Shown: positions 21,752 to 32,086 of the stretch, in pieces
Position numbering within the stretch: position 1 is the stretch's first letter
Layout of the letters: the number at the start of each line of letters is the position of its first letter
Source of the DNA: a virus
IMG/VR virus record: IMGVR_UViG_3300034175_000062
Location: 36,456-100,455 of that record
Reading direction: 5' to 3' (one strand)
DNA: 64,000 nucleotides
The notes under the pieces: generated by a model
Databases searched by the model: none
Seen by the model: the letters and a program-made list of their open reading frames with translations, nothing else
What the model was told of the DNA's origin: nothing
Translations under genes and position numbers: made by a program

Positions 21752-22744
21752 TTAGAAGTACGTAATAACGATAACTGCTCCAGGACCGCCGGCGCCACCA
21801 GCTCCGGCGGCACTTCCGTTTGTAGCAGAGCCACCTCCACCACCACCTGCTGCACGTCCACCAGAGCCGCCAGCATTAGCAGCAAAAGCAAGAGCGCCAC
21901 CGCCGCCGCCTCCGCCGCCACCTGGTCCCAGCGTACCAGTAGCAGAACGACCATTACCAGCACCACCGACTGCAGTTGCATCGTATCTAGCACTGCCGGC
22001 GTTACCGGTAGCAGCATATCCGAAACCTGGACCACCTGATCCACCGCTCCATGCTAGCTGAATATCACCCCAGTATCCACCACCTGCAGCGCCTCCTGGA
22101 CCACCGTAAAAGTTCCAAGCGCCACCGCTTGCCTGACCAGTAGAGTTAGATCCACCACCAGCTCCTGGGCCGAATCCGTTTACCGTGCTACTCAGGTCTG
22201 ACTGACTATAAAGTACTCCAGCGCCTCCGCCCATAGATCCGCCAGCTCCTACAGCGCCATTAGTGCCGTTACTGCCTCCTCCAAGAAGCCCAGCACCACC
22301 GCCACCACCAATTAGTGATGCACCGACGACTGCACCAGCTCCGCCGGCACCGCCATAAGCTATCAGAACGCTACTACCGCCGAAGTTTGATCCAGCTGCG
22401 TTACTGCCGTTAGATCCATTGCCGCCATCGACTGTTGCAGCAGCGCCGCCAGCGCCACCATTACCCGCCTGGACAGATACAGTAGCGCCAAGTTCTGCCG
22501 CGTCAAATAGACGACGAAGGAAGGCGCCGCCTCCACCGCCACCACCGCCAGGTTGACGAGTGGTACCGCTACCGCGTAGTCCGCCTCCACCGCCTCCACC
22601 ACCGCCGAAAACTAGAACCTCGACGAACTTAGCGCCCGTTGGCTTAGTCCACGTTCCAGTAAATGGTGACGTGCCAGCGCCCTGTGGGACGTATGTATCT
22701 ACCTTAACTGACGCTGGTAGCTGTGAAATATCGACTGTTCTCAT
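21752..22744 (-). CDS. Glycine-rich tail fibre/adhesin
   Basis: 330 aa, about 35-40% Gly. N-terminal TFTGTWTKPTGAKFVEVLVF-type start of the glycine-rich domain (here 'SPFTGTWTKPTGAKFVEV'), then long runs of Gly and GGxG blocks like polyglycine-sandwich receptor tips of T-even adhesins. Its stop is 1 base from the DUF3307 stop (convergent). Third of three fibre genes; likely a host-receptor tip. Confidence 0.85.
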   Translation of the reverse strand: MRTVDISQLPASVKVDTYVPQGAGTSPFTGTWTKPTGAKFVEVLVFGGGGGGGGGLRGSGTTRQPGGGGGGGGAFLRRLFDAAELGATVSVQAGNGGAGGAAATVDGGNGSNGSNAAGSNFGGSSVLIAYGGAGGAGAVVGASLIGGGGGAGLLGGGSNGTNGAVGAGGSMGGGAGVLYSQSDLSSTVNGFGPGAGGGSNSTGQASGGAWNFYGGPGGAAGGGYWGDIQLAWSGGSGGPGFGYAATGNAGSARYDATAVGGAGNGRSATGTLGPGGGGGGGGGALAFAANAGGSGGRAAGGGGGGSATNGSAAGAGGAGGPGAVIVITYF

Positions 22745-22756
22745 TGTTGTATCCGA

Positions 22757-24172
22757 TTAGAAGAAGTTGAGGATAGTAACACGGCCAACGGCACCATTAC
22801 CACCAGAGCCAGTAACAGCAGCGGTAGTGTTTAAGTGAGCGCCACCGCCTCCTCCGCCACCGCCTGGAGCAGCGCCATCTGCGCCGCTGCCAGATGCTAC
22901 ACCTGCTGTGTTTGCTGCGGGACCTCCGCCACCACCCCAGCCGGCGTCAAGCGATAGAGCTACACGGTTAGCTCCTGACGCAGGGAGACTCTGATCGTCA
23001 TATATCGCTCCGTAGCTGCCGCCCCATGACATGTAGTTCATGTAGTTGATACCATCTGATCCAAGCTTGCCGCCGTTACCAGCTACGACATCAGCTTTGC
23101 CATCAGCAGCAACGCCAGCGCCTGCACCACCACCCGTTGGTGATTGATCAGTATCTCCACCAGAAATCGCTTCAGTAGCTTCAAAGTCTAAGATAGTACC
23201 AACGCCAGAGCTTCCACCCTTACCGCCCGAGAACGTGCCGAACTTGTTGGTTGGCGTGTTGATATTGATCATACCACCTCGGCCGCCTCCAGCTGAAGCA
23301 AATGATCCAAACGAGCTATTACCGCCAGCCAGAGCAGATACCGCAACAGTACTATTTGCAGTAACACCGGACGATTTAGCTCCACCTGCGCCAACAGTGA
23401 CTGTTACAGTCGGCGTTAGAAGTGCTGCAGGGATCCATGCCACAGTCTTAGCGCCACCGGCGCCACCTGCTCCGCCTTTTGCTATCGTTCCAAGAGCCTG
23501 CTTCGAGCCGCCCTGACCACCTCCACCTGCTCCATAAACGTACACCTGAACTGCCTTTAGACCAGCACGAGCGGTCCATGTGAAAGTACCTGCTGTCGTA
23601 TACGAATCAATGATGAGCGTACCGCCAGTTCCGTTAGTACCTGCAGCGCCAGCCGATCCAGTATATCCCGTGTTGCCACTAAGTGGTCGAATGGTATATC
23701 CTAGACCAGCAGCAACAGTACCAACGATAGTCACCGTAGTATCGGTCAGTGTGTAGTCAGTGGTTGGTGTTTGAATGATACCATTGAGTGTAACAATGAT
23801 ATCGTTGACAGTAAGACCAGTGATTGGTAGCGTTATCGTCTGGTTAGCAGTCGCTGTTGTAGTACCGACAACTGGTGTAAACGCGCTAGAGCCAGCGCTC
23901 GGACCAATTGGACCAACTGGACCCGGTACTGTCGATGCTGAACCAGTATAGCCAGTAGGACCGACCGGACCGTTAGGACCAGTCAGACCAGTTGGTCCAG
24001 TTAGGCCTGTCGCGCCAGCTGAACCGTTATATCCAGTTGGACCGATTGGACCAGTTGGACCCGTAGGACCGATCGGTCCAGTGGCACCTTGCGATCCTGT
24101 ATAACCATTGCCGGCTGGGCCGGTTGGTCCGCCTACAGCGCCGGCGACTTGTGATGCACTAAGAATTCTCAT
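22757..24172 (-). CDS. Collagen-like and glycine-rich tail fibre
   Basis: 471 aa in four parts: collagen-type Gly-x-y repeats (residues about 15-100, [15 protein letters not shown]); a domain [20 protein letters not shown]...[18 protein letters not shown]...YTIRPLSG also found in the next fibre gene; a short linker; and a C-terminal glycine-rich domain beginning [20 protein letters not shown]. It shares its end domain with the 21752 gene and its middle domain with 24173-26956, so the three evolved by duplication and shuffling. Confidence 0.88.
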   Translation of the reverse strand: MRILSASQVAGAVGGPTGPAGNGYTGSQGATGPIGPTGPTGPIGPTGYNGSAGATGLTGPTGLTGPNGPVGPTGYTGSASTVPGPVGPIGPSAGSSAFTPVVGTTTATANQTITLPITGLTVNDIIVTLNGIIQTPTTDYTLTDTTVTIVGTVAAGLGYTIRPLSGNTGYTGSAGAAGTNGTGGTLIIDSYTTAGTFTWTARAGLKAVQVYVYGAGGGGQGGSKQALGTIAKGGAGGAGGAKTVAWIPAALLTPTVTVTVGAGGAKSSGVTANSTVAVSALAGGNSSFGSFASAGGGRGGMININTPTNKFGTFSGGKGGSSGVGTILDFEATEAISGGDTDQSPTGGGAGAGVAADGKADVVAGNGGKLGSDGINYMNYMSWGGSYGAIYDDQSLPASGANRVALSLDAGWGGGGGPAANTAGVASGSGADGAAPGGGGGGGGAHLNTTAAVTGSGGNGAVGRVTILNFF

Positions 24173-26956
24173 TTATCGTATCCTGATTGCGATTAGTTCT
24201 GCGGCGTTGATAGTCACACCAGTTTGCGTATCGATGTAGACGAATAGACGTAGTAGCTGTCCGGCAGTCAATGCCATAACTCGTCGGTTCATCTCTCCGT
24301 GTCTTACTTGAGTGCCGACTGTAAGAGCGCCTGGTGACGTCCTCCATAGGAATGCTGGACTATCTACGTTAGAAGTGTCGATACCAATACCCCAACTGAA
24401 CTTAGCGTTACTAGCTGTTCCATCGCTGAAACGTATCTTGCCCTGGATGTCGTAGATGCCAGTCTCTGGCACCGTCCACTGGCCATTGGTAGTATTGAAC
24501 GCTCCGCCACCTGTGTTCGTTGTAACAGTATTTAGAACTACCGTATTAAAGCTTCCTGCTCCGATCGCTCCAGTAGTTGTATTCGTCGACGCGATAAGAA
24601 CTGGGAAGTTCGATGATGCATCGACACCGGCTGAACCAGTATAACCAGTCGTTCCACTGAGTGGACGAACTGTGTATGTCATACCAGCTTCTGTTGGACC
24701 AACGAGCTGAAGCGTAGATGCAATGATGCTATAGTCGGTGATTGGATTCTGAACAACACCGTTTAGCGTTACGATAACATCGTTAGCACCAAGAGTAGCA
24801 GATGGTAGGGCGATGGTGTAGTTGTTAGTACCATTTACCGAACCAGTTACAGGAACAAACTGAAGCGAACCAGCGCCCGTTCCCTGTAGTCCAGTCGGAC
24901 CAGTTGGACCAGTTGGACCAGGAACAACTGAAGCCGAGCCAGTATATCCCATCGGACCAATCGGACCAGTTGGACCAGTCGGACCCAGTGGACCAGTCGG
25001 ACCTAGTGGACCTACAGAACCAATCGAACCGTTAAAGCCGGTTGCGCCAGTTGGACCAGTAGCACCCTGAGAACCAGCGTAGCCGATCGGACCCTGAATA
25101 CCCTGAGCACCGCTTGGGCCAGTTACACCTTGAATACCCTGTGAGCCATTCGGACCTACAGGTCCTGCTGGGCCAGTTGCACCGATAGAACCAGCGTAGC
25201 CGATCGGACCTTGTGGACCGACAGGACCAATCGGGCCTTGGATACCTTGTGGACCAGCTGGACCCGTGAGACCGAGTGGACCTGTTGCGCCAATAGAACC
25301 GTTATAACCAGTGACGCCCTGCGGACCAATCGGACCAGCAGCACCAGTAATACCAATCGAACCAGTGTATCCTACAACGCCCTGTGGACCTGACGGACCG
25401 GTAAGACCTGCCGGACCAGTGAAGCCCTGCGTTCCCTGTGGTCCTGTAGCACCAATCGATCCTGTAAAGCCTGCAGTTCCTTGTGGACCAGTCGGACCAG
25501 CCGCACCAGTCGGACCTGTTAGACCCGTCGCACCAGTGACACCGATTGGTCCAGTAAGACCAGTCGAACCAGTAAATCCGCTCGGTCCTTGTGGACCAGT
25601 CAGACCTGTGAAACCAGTCGGTCCCTGAGTACCAGCCGAACCAGTATAACCAGTTACGCCGATGACGCCCTGGATACCCTGTGGACCAGTCGGACCTGTT
25701 GGTCCAGTCGTTCCAGGAATACCCTGTGGTCCTGCTGGACCAGTTGCGCCCTGTGGACCAGTCGGACCTGAGATGCTGCCTACGTTAGTAAATACGTTAC
25801 CATCATAGACGTACAGATTACCACTGATCAGATATGCGTCGCCGGTAGCGTTACCAGTTGTTGGTAGCTGAGATGAGCTAGCGAGTGTTCCAAGAATACG
25901 AACACTAGCACCAATCGAACCAGTATAACCTAGCGATCCAGTATAACCAATCGTGCCCTGAATACCCTGCGGGCCGGTCGGACCTACAGGACCCGTTACA
26001 CCCAGCGAGCCGCTGTATCCGGTTAGTCCCATGACGCCTTGTACGCCCTGTGAACCAGTATAACCGATTACGCCCTGTGGACCTACTGCGCCGATAGAGC
26101 CGTTAAAGCCGGTTGCGCCCTGAACGCCCTGTGGACCTACTGGACCAGCAGAACCGACCGAACCGTTAAAGCCTGTTGGACCGATAGGACCAGCAACACC
26201 CTGGATACCTTGAATGCCCTGTGGACCGACACTGCCGATTGAACCGTTAAAGCCAGTCGGACCTACTGGGCCAGTCGTACCTTGTGGACCCGGACCACCG
26301 ATCGAACCATTAAAGCCTGTTACGCCTTGTGGACCGACAGGACCAGCTGGACCAAGCGAACCCTGCGAGCCAGTGAAGCCGATTAGACCCTGAGCACCAA
26401 CAGGACCCTGAGCTCCGATAGGACCAGCGACACCCTGTGGTCCTTGAGGACCAACTGAACCAGTCGGACCAGTCGGACCTACAGGACCTGCTACAAGAGA
26501 TGCCGAACCGGTATAACCGATGTCACCACGCGATCCGTTGTAACCTACGCCCTGGATACCTTGAATACCCTGCGGACCTTCTGGACCCGTAGGACCGACG
26601 ATGCCCTGAGCGCCAACTGCGCCTTGCGATCCAGTGTATCCCATCGGACCAGTTGGGCCAACGATAGTAGACGCTGAACCGACATAACCGGTGTCACCCT
26701 TTGAACCAGTGTATCCCTGCGATCCGGTATAGCCAAGTGAACCAGTATAGCCGATGGTCGTAGATGCTGAACCAGTATAACCGATCGATCCAGTATAACC
26801 GAATGAACCAGTAAATCCACGCGAGCCACCGTAACCCTTAAGTTCGGTACTTACGAGCATAGAGTACTGAGATGACGCATCAACGACTACTACACTGCCT
26901 TCGACAGTATAGTTAAGCATCGTGACTATTAGCGTGTAGTCATTAGAAGAGGTCAT
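24173..26956 (-). CDS. Long collagen-like tail fibre with C1q-like end
   Basis: 927 aa. Residues 1-40 form a head that probably attaches to the virion; about 40-690 are Gly-x-y triplets (GYTGSxG, GPTGPx[15 protein letters not shown]) interrupted once by a small globular insert ([20 protein letters not shown]...[13 protein letters not shown]). Then comes the [16 protein letters not shown]...YTVRPLSG module shared with 22757-24172. The last about 135 residues ([49 protein letters not shown]) look like a C1q/TNF-type jelly roll, a trimeric receptor-binding head. The collagen parts imply a trimer. Confidence 0.9.
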   Translation of the reverse strand: MTSSNDYTLIVTMLNYTVEGSVVVVDASSQYSMLVSTELKGYGGSRGFTGSFGYTGSIGYTGSASTTIGYTGSLGYTGSQGYTGSKGDTGYVGSASTIVGPTGPMGYTGSQGAVGAQGIVGPTGPEGPQGIQGIQGVGYNGSRGDIGYTGSASLVAGPVGPTGPTGSVGPQGPQGVAGPIGAQGPVGAQGLIGFTGSQGSLGPAGPVGPQGVTGFNGSIGGPGPQGTTGPVGPTGFNGSIGSVGPQGIQGIQGVAGPIGPTGFNGSVGSAGPVGPQGVQGATGFNGSIGAVGPQGVIGYTGSQGVQGVMGLTGYSGSLGVTGPVGPTGPQGIQGTIGYTGSLGYTGSIGASVRILGTLASSSQLPTTGNATGDAYLISGNLYVYDGNVFTNVGSISGPTGPQGATGPAGPQGIPGTTGPTGPTGPQGIQGVIGVTGYTGSAGTQGPTGFTGLTGPQGPSGFTGSTGLTGPIGVTGATGLTGPTGAAGPTGPQGTAGFTGSIGATGPQGTQGFTGPAGLTGPSGPQGVVGYTGSIGITGAAGPIGPQGVTGYNGSIGATGPLGLTGPAGPQGIQGPIGPVGPQGPIGYAGSIGATGPAGPVGPNGSQGIQGVTGPSGAQGIQGPIGYAGSQGATGPTGATGFNGSIGSVGPLGPTGPLGPTGPTGPIGPMGYTGSASVVPGPTGPTGPTGLQGTGAGSLQFVPVTGSVNGTNNYTIALPSATLGANDVIVTLNGVVQNPITDYSIIASTLQLVGPTEAGMTYTVRPLSGTTGYTGSAGVDASSNFPVLIASTNTTTGAIGAGSFNTVVLNTVTTNTGGGAFNTTNGQWTVPETGIYDIQGKIRFSDGTASNAKFSWGIGIDTSNVDSPAFLWRTSPGALTVGTQVRHGEMNRRVMALTAGQLLRLFVYIDTQTGVTINAAELIAIRIR

Positions 26957-27269
26957 TGTACACCTGCAGAGCTACGACGTTGTTGATGGTTACAGTGTTA
27001 TCGATCTTAGAACACTGTACGGAGAGTACGTAACCAGCACCGTCTGACCTAAGAGTCGCTGTCTGTTCAGCAGTCATAGATACGATTAGACCAGATGCTT
27101 GTACTGTCCTTCCGAGCGAAAATGGAGCAGGAGTTCCCTTAGCAGTCTGATAGCTGAGCTTGAGCTGAACAACCCATGTTCCATCATTAAGATTGATGAG
27201 CGTATTGTTATGCTTGACTGCGAGAAGGAACGCTACAGGGTTACCTTTAACGACTTTTATGGCTGACAC
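26943..27269 (-). CDS. Small fibre-associated structural protein
   Basis: 108 aa, beta-rich ([40 protein letters not shown]). It heads the fibre operon, overlaps the long fibre gene by 14 bases and has a T4-type late promoter at 27297-27304. Probably an adaptor or a small baseplate/fibre component. Confidence 0.75.
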   Translation of the reverse strand: MSAIKVVKGNPVAFLLAVKHNNTLINLNDGTWVVQLKLSYQTAKGTPAPFSLGRTVQASGLIVSMTAEQTATLRSDGAGYVLSVQCSKIDNTVTINNVVALQVYNDLF

Positions 27270-27296
27270 ATGCGATTCCTCTAGATACGTTTTTCA

Positions 27297-27304
27297 TATT
27301 TATA
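27297..27304 (-). promoter_or_regulatory. T4-type late promoter
   Basis: TATAAATA, the exact T4 late -10 core, 28 bases before the ATG of the fibre operon. Confidence 0.75.
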
Positions 27305-27305
27305 G

Positions 27306-27334
27306 TTGACATTTTTAACCACTTGATATAGAGT
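27306..27334 (+). promoter_or_regulatory. sigma70-like promoter
   Basis: TTGACA, 17 bp, TAGAGT toward 27366; back to back with the late promoter at 27297-27304. Confidence 0.7.
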
Positions 27335-27365
27335 GGCCTTATCCCTAAAGTGAGTCACATTTATA

Positions 27366-28046
27366 ATGCATACTTTCGATAGTGCTTACCGGATTGGCAA
27401 GCGCTTCAGTGGTAATGACGAGTTTACACCGATCGACGTCAAGAACGAGCCGATGTTCTTTAACTCGAGCTTGGCATACGCCTACAACGAAGGCGGGTCG
27501 ATCACCAGAGAGTTCATCAACGCGTTCTCACACGATTTCGCTATCAAGTCTGGTATCGATCCAGCTGACTTCGTATTTGATAGTCGCGTTCATATGCTGA
27601 TGAAGGGCTGGTTCCCTTGCATCCCAGGCTTCCACCACGATGACGTCCCGCGTCATACTTCCAACGGTCAGCCGAACTACACTGATCCTGAATATCGCAG
27701 CCAGCACTGCATGGGACTCGTCAATGGCGAGATCTGTCCTACTGAGTTCGCGATCGGAACTGCTGAGTTCTCTGAGATCGGCGAAGATCAGGTCGCTTAT
27801 GAGGTCTGGCATAAGGAAGTTGAGCAGCGTCTGATGGAGGGTACATCGTTAGTCCTTCATGACGCTCCGAGTAACAAGCTCGTCTACTTCGACGACCGTA
27901 CGTGGCATCAAGGCACTCGCGCGATAGCTGGTGGATGGCGCTGGTTTGGTCGGATCTCATGGAATACGGCGAGGGTAAATAACATCACCAACGAAATACG
28001 CCGGCAAGTTCAAGTGTATCTTGAGAATCCGATGCAAGGTTGGTGA
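27366..28046 (+). CDS. 2OG-Fe(II) oxygenase-like protein
   Basis: 226 aa. An H-x-D pair in PGFHHDDVPR (His90/91, Asp92/93) and a distal His181 in FDDRTWHQGT, followed by Arg196 in WFGRISW, give the H-x-D...H...R layout of non-haem iron 2-oxoglutarate oxygenases. Other members hydroxylate proteins, nucleobases or small molecules; the substrate here is unknown. Monocistronic from 27306-27334, directly before DNA ligase. Confidence 0.7.
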   Translation: MHTFDSAYRIGKRFSGNDEFTPIDVKNEPMFFNSSLAYAYNEGGSITREFINAFSHDFAIKSGIDPADFVFDSRVHMLMKGWFPCIPGFHHDDVPRHTSNGQPNYTDPEYRSQHCMGLVNGEICPTEFAIGTAEFSEIGEDQVAYEVWHKEVEQRLMEGTSLVLHDAPSNKLVYFDDRTWHQGTRAIAGGWRWFGRISWNTARVNNITNEIRRQVQVYLENPMQGW

Positions 28047-28047
28047 G

Positions 28048-28076
28048 TTGACATTTTCTATCAATGAGTATATAAA
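28048..28076 (+). promoter_or_regulatory. sigma70-like promoter
   Basis: TTGACA, 17 bp, TATAAA just before the DNA ligase ATG. Confidence 0.75.
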
Positions 28077-28082
28077 GAGACT

Positions 28083-29264
28083 ATGAAACAATTCGATATT
28101 ATCTACAAGCGCACCTCAACCGGAGCAGTTCAGACTTGGACGGCTGAAGTCGAGGGTGATCGCTATCGCACGATCTCCGGTCAGCAGAACGGTAAGAAGA
28201 CCATCTCTGAGTGGACGACTGCTGAAGCAAAGAACACTGGCAAGTCCAATGCGACGACTGCTGAAGAGCAGGCTGTTGTTAAGGTCGAGCAGATGTTCGC
28301 TAATAAGCTGGCTCGCGAATATCGTCGTGAACTCGCTGAGATCGACAACAAGCACTACACGAAGCCGATGAAGTCGGTCAAGTGGAAGGACCCTAAGGCT
28401 CGTCCTGCGCCTGGCACCGCAATCGGGGTTCAGCCTAAGCTGGACGGTATGCGAGCCCTGACGTCGCCACGTGGCGCTAAGTCGCAGGATGGTAAGATCA
28501 TCCCGGGCTTCCGTCATATCTGGGCTAATCTGCTTAAGTCGGGCGTGTTCGAAGATATGCCTGATCTCGAGCTCGATGGCGAGGGCTACAACCATACTCA
28601 TGCCGAGCAGTTCGAAGGACTGATGTCGGCTCTGAAGGACGCTAATCCGACACCTGAGGAAGACGCTGAGATCAAGAAGATCGTCCAGTATCACCTCTAT
28701 GATATCGCATCAAGCCCAAAGCCGTACGCTGTCTTCGAGGATGGTATCCTGGTCGATGGGCGTCTGCACGATCTGTGGAACATCTATAAGAAGTACCTCG
28801 CTCGCTTTGATCCGATGTTCCGTATGACGCATATGATCCCAGGCGTCATGGACACTGATGGCGCGTTCGTGGACAAGATCACGAATGGCTTCCTCGAGTC
28901 CAAGTACGAGGGTGCGATGGTTCGTATCATCGACTCGAAGTACGAGAATAAGACGTCGCGCGGACTGATCAAGGTCAAGCCGATGGAGGACAAGGAGTTC
29001 CTCATCCTTCGTATTGAAGAGGGAAGTGGTAACTGGGCTGGTGTCGCTAAGCGGATCATCGTCCAGCTTGAGGACGGCCGCGAGCAGAAGACTACGCCGA
29101 AGGGCGACAAGACCTATCTGAAGAAGATGCTCGAAGAGAAAGAGCTGTACGAGGGCAAGGCCTACGGTACGGTGACCTTCCTGCGTCGTACCGCAGATGG
29201 CTTCCTCTATCTGCCGATCTTCAAGGCAGTTCGTTGGGACTACGTACCTCCGGAGGCTGAATGA
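28083..29264 (+). CDS. ATP-dependent DNA ligase
   Basis: 393 aa. Motif I QPKLDGMRA (adenylated Lys119), motif III ELDGEGY, motif IV KYEGAMVRI and motif V LIKVKP are all present, with an OB-fold C-terminal part. The first about 100 residues are an extra Lys/Glu-rich domain. Seals nicks during replication and repair, with gp32 and RNase H encoded elsewhere in the window. ATGA overlap with 29261-29815. Confidence 0.95.
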   Translation: MKQFDIIYKRTSTGAVQTWTAEVEGDRYRTISGQQNGKKTISEWTTAEAKNTGKSNATTAEEQAVVKVEQMFANKLAREYRRELAEIDNKHYTKPMKSVKWKDPKARPAPGTAIGVQPKLDGMRALTSPRGAKSQDGKIIPGFRHIWANLLKSGVFEDMPDLELDGEGYNHTHAEQFEGLMSALKDANPTPEEDAEIKKIVQYHLYDIASSPKPYAVFEDGILVDGRLHDLWNIYKKYLARFDPMFRMTHMIPGVMDTDGAFVDKITNGFLESKYEGAMVRIIDSKYENKTSRGLIKVKPMEDKEFLILRIEEGSGNWAGVAKRIIVQLEDGREQKTTPKGDKTYLKKMLEEKELYEGKAYGTVTFLRRTADGFLYLPIFKAVRWDYVPPEAE

Positions 29265-29815
29265 CACAACGAGCAACGTGCGATAACTATTGTGGCTTTT
29301 CGTCTGATATAGCACGCCATGAGCATTCATCGGTGTGCGAGACGAAGTATGCTGCATCTCAGCCAATCGTAATCGATCTGTATAGGGTCATGTTCGATTC
29401 GCTGCTTGAGGCAGCACAAGAGTCGAAGTGGATGCCACCTGAATACATGGTGAACGACTGGGTAGCTGACTGTCGTCATTTACTGATCGATGGTCCATTC
29501 GACCCTGAGCCTCTTCGTAAAGAGCTTTCAGCAGCAGGTAGAAACAACTACCTGCTGCAAGAGTCGATGCAGCAGCTCGTAGACTATGCTGATCGACTCA
29601 ATAAGTACATCGACTATCTTGCCGCAGACTTCGAGATCGATCTGAATTCTGATGAGATGCGTAAGCGTCCAACAGCTCCTAAAGCTAATGCTGAGCTGAA
29701 GCTTCAGAAGCGTATCACCGAACTCGAAGACGAGGTTAAGACCCTTGAGCGAGAACTACGTGACGCTGAGATCGATAACACTCGTCTTGAGCAAAGCCTG
29801 CGCGGCGACTATTAA
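29261..29815 (+). CDS. Zinc-finger and coiled-coil protein (184 aa)
   Basis: N-terminal CDNYCGFSSDIARHEHSSVC is a short C-x3-C...H-x...C zinc-finger-like motif; residues about 145-184 are a heptad-like coiled coil (LQKRITELEDEVKTLERELR). Translationally coupled to DNA ligase, so it may bind DNA or dimerise in repair; no family recognised. Confidence 0.78.
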   Translation: MTQRATCDNYCGFSSDIARHEHSSVCETKYAASQPIVIDLYRVMFDSLLEAAQESKWMPPEYMVNDWVADCRHLLIDGPFDPEPLRKELSAAGRNNYLLQESMQQLVDYADRLNKYIDYLAADFEIDLNSDEMRKRPTAPKANAELKLQKRITELEDEVKTLERELRDAEIDNTRLEQSLRGDY

Positions 29816-30096
29816 CGCTTTAGTGCGATATTGACGGTTGCAGAACCACCAGATAGCGTATAGCTGATCGAGCCTGCTCCGACGACCCTATAGAGTCCTG
29901 GGATGCTGATCGCTGCGTTAGTCGTCATATCAGACATCTGAGTGACTAACAGTGGCCATGGGCCTGTACCGTCAATAGAGCCACGTACGCTGATAGTACC
30001 GCCAGTGATCGCTGGTACTGAGATGTAGACGAAGTCGCATCCAAGTGCTTGAATTGCGGTGTTTGGTGCTAGTGCGAGCCTAGTATTTGAAGCCAT
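29812..30096 (-). CDS. Small structural protein (94 aa)
   Basis: Beta-rich, Gly/Ser/Thr-rich (GGTISVRGSIDGTGPWPLL, GSISYTLSGGSATVNIALKR). Lies at the 3' side of the baseplate operon. Probably a virion decoration or baseplate-associated protein. Confidence 0.65.
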   Translation of the reverse strand: MASNTRLALAPNTAIQALGCDFVYISVPAITGGTISVRGSIDGTGPWPLLVTQMSDMTTNAAISIPGLYRVVGAGSISYTLSGGSATVNIALKR

Positions 30097-30116
30097 TTAT
30101 CCGTTCCTTTTAGTTT

Positions 30117-30124
30117 TATTTAGC
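30117..30124 (-). promoter_or_regulatory. Late promoter-like element
   Basis: GCTAAATA about 21 bases upstream of the 29812-30096 gene, one to two mismatches from TATAAATA. Confidence 0.5.
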
Positions 30125-30539
30125 GTACACGCTTTAGTACTGTGCTAAAGCTGAACACGTCCGATGGTGTGTTAACCATCGAGAACGTGATACTAACATC
30201 ATACTGATTGTTGTCTTCATTAGCCTCGACTTCAACTAGCAATAGTTGGACTCGGGGCTCGTGTTGTGTCACGGTCGTGTTGATCGCATCCTTAAGAAGA
30301 CTCTCGGTTACTTCATCCATCGGCTCGAATAGAAGACTATGGATGTTAGATCCGATGTTACTGAATGGACGCTCACCGATATTAGTCAGGATCAGGTTCT
30401 TGACAGCGCGGATGATAGACCTCTCATTCTGCACACGAGCTAGCTCTCCACTGATCGGATTACGATCAAGGTTGATCAGAAAGTCCGAGTAGTACTCGAT
30501 CTGCTTGCTACGTGGTGTTAGTCTATCTGCGCGAGTCAT
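30120..30539 (-). CDS. gp25: Baseplate wedge protein, T4 gp25-like
   Basis: 139 aa, the usual length. Contains SDFLINLDRNPISGELARVQ, the ERSIIRAVKNLILTNIGERP helix and PFSNIGSNIHSLLFEP, matching the GPW/gp25 lysozyme-like fold family that joins baseplate wedge to sheath. In a baseplate operon with gp5-, gp27-, gp53- and gp48-like genes. Confidence 0.93.
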   Translation of the reverse strand: MTRADRLTPRSKQIEYYSDFLINLDRNPISGELARVQNERSIIRAVKNLILTNIGERPFSNIGSNIHSLLFEPMDEVTESLLKDAINTTVTQHEPRVQLLLVEVEANEDNNQYDVSITFSMVNTPSDVFSFSTVLKRVR

Positions 30540-30549
30540 TCGTTATTCC

Positions 30550-31251
30550 TTACTGAGGTGGTCCAGATACAGCACCACCTGGCTGTACGCCAGTGTGAAT
30601 GTGAGTTGCTAGGCTCTTCGACATGCCAGTGATATCGCCTGAAGCATCGATCTTACCAGATACGGTCGTGTCACCGGAGACAGACATGTTGCCAGTGACT
30701 GCCACATCGGCTTTGATGTTTACCTTCGAGGCATCAAGGTTGATATCGCCACCAGCTACTACAGCAGCCGATCCACCGACTTGAATTTCAGCGTCCTCAC
30801 CAGTCGTTACATTGAGGTTACCATCGACCTTAGCCGACATAGTACCATCGACCTTGGTGTACGAGTCTCCACCGACCATTGAGACCATATTGCCGATAGT
30901 AGCGACTGTAGCATCGCCTGATACGACACTGTCCATATCGCCATGAACTTCAGCATGTAGATCGCCCTGGATGATAAGCTTCAGGTTGCCACTGAACAGG
31001 ATATCCGAGTTGTTATCTACGGTGAGCGTTAGTCCACCCTTGACGTACTTGTAGCCGTCACCGACGATAAGCTCGACCTTACGACCGTCAGCACTGACTT
31101 CCCAGAAGCTGCCTGACTTATGAGCCGTACGAAGTCGTTCAGCGCCTGGTGTATCGTCTACATGAAACTCATGACCAGAACGGCTGATAGTCGTCTGGTT
31201 GTAAGGATACTCAGCAGCGTATGATGTGTCTGGTAGTCTATTCTCAGCCAA
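30550..31251 (-). CDS. gp5-like central spike (beta-helix part)
   Basis: About 233 aa. After a short head, residues 70 on are a triple-stranded beta-helix pattern with repeating GD-hydrophobic-T/V units (DLHAEVHGDMDSVVSGDATV, VDGTMSAKVDGNLNVTTGED), the needle fold of T4 gp5 C-terminus, ending THIHTGVQPGGAVSGPP (His-x-His metal tip). No ATG start: TTG at 31251 preceded by AAGAAGAG is chosen; TTG at 31275 is the alternative. Overlaps the OB-fold gene by 8 bases. Confidence 0.85.
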   Translation of the reverse strand: MAENRLPDTSYAAEYPYNQTTISRSGHEFHVDDTPGAERLRTAHKSGSFWEVSADGRKVELIVGDGYKYVKGGLTLTVDNNSDILFSGNLKLIIQGDLHAEVHGDMDSVVSGDATVATIGNMVSMVGGDSYTKVDGTMSAKVDGNLNVTTGEDAEIQVGGSAAVVAGGDINLDASKVNIKADVAVTGNMSVSGDTTVSGKIDASGDITGMSKSLATHIHTGVQPGGAVSGPPQ

Positions 31252-32086
31252 GGATGCTCTTCTTCTTTTTTGCAAGAGACTTCAGCTTCGAGAAGCCGTT
31301 CTCTATATCGCCCATCGTGTTGTTCATTACGAACTTAGAGCCACCGATTCTATTTAGTGCAGTCTTGAGTGAGTTGATCGGAGATGCGAGTGACGAGTCA
31401 GTAATAAAGCCAGTGAGGTGATTGACACCACTAATGATCTCACCGCCAGTCTCAGGCAGATAAGCCGAGACCATATTGCCGACCTGTTGGATCTCACCGA
31501 TCAGTCCCTGCTGAGATAGATTGGTGATGTTATTGGCACGTCGCACGATATCTTCAACGCTGTTCTTAAGATCATTCAGCTTACGAGCTGTCGTCTTGAT
31601 ATCCCTCAGAGCACCTGAGACGTTACCCTTCTCGACGTTATCAATGAGGCTCGCGACAGTCTGACCAGTGTAGTTGATACTACCGATAGTCTGTAGCTTG
31701 ATCGACTTGAGCTTGTCGTTAACCTTCTTGGTAACGCTCTCCTTTAGTACGTCGTTAGTATCCTCACCGACATTAGTCAGCGGGAAGTCACCAGCGCTGC
31801 CGTCTGCTGCTATAGCACGACCCATCGTACCTTCTACGAGCGGAGTCTGCTTCTCCATATCGATAAACCTACCAGTGACAGTGGATCCGACAGTGAGTCC
31901 AGTGGTCGGCCCTGTGACGCCTCCATTCAGTGCGTGTGTCACTGGATAGACGCACCGTGCCCATGGGAGATCGACATCAGGAATGTTAGCCTGATCGTCG
32001 TGTAGACCGAATGCTCTGATCTTGACGCGCCCTGCCCTCTCTGGGTCGTTGACGTCTACCACTTTAGCGATGAATGAGTCGCGCAT
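31244..32086 (-). CDS. gp5-like baseplate hub protein (OB-fold part)
   Basis: 280 aa. N-terminal MRDSFIAKVVDVNDPERAGR with VKIRAFGLHDD and LPWARCVYPV is the gp5 OB-fold that binds the gp27 hub. A long helical region follows (residues about 110-250). The lysozyme domain that T4 gp5 has is absent, and the spike is a separate, overlapping gene downstream. Thus T4 gp5 is split here. Confidence 0.85.
   Translation of the reverse strand: MRDSFIAKVVDVNDPERAGRVKIRAFGLHDDQANIPDVDLPWARCVYPVTHALNGGVTGPTTGLTVGSTVTGRFIDMEKQTPLVEGTMGRAIAADGSAGDFPLTNVGEDTNDVLKESVTKKVNDKLKSIKLQTIGSINYTGQTVASLIDNVEKGNVSGALRDIKTTARKLNDLKNSVEDIVRRANNITNLSQQGLIGEIQQVGNMVSAYLPETGGEIISGVNHLTGFITDSSLASPINSLKTALNRIGGSKFVMNNTMGDIENGFSKLKSLAKKKKSILG

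Noticed and set aside
24173-26956. Collagen-like repeats taken as a possible CRISPR or tandem DNA array
   Set aside because: The repeats are protein-coding Gly-x-y triplets in one continuous frame and are degenerate at the third base; no spacers.
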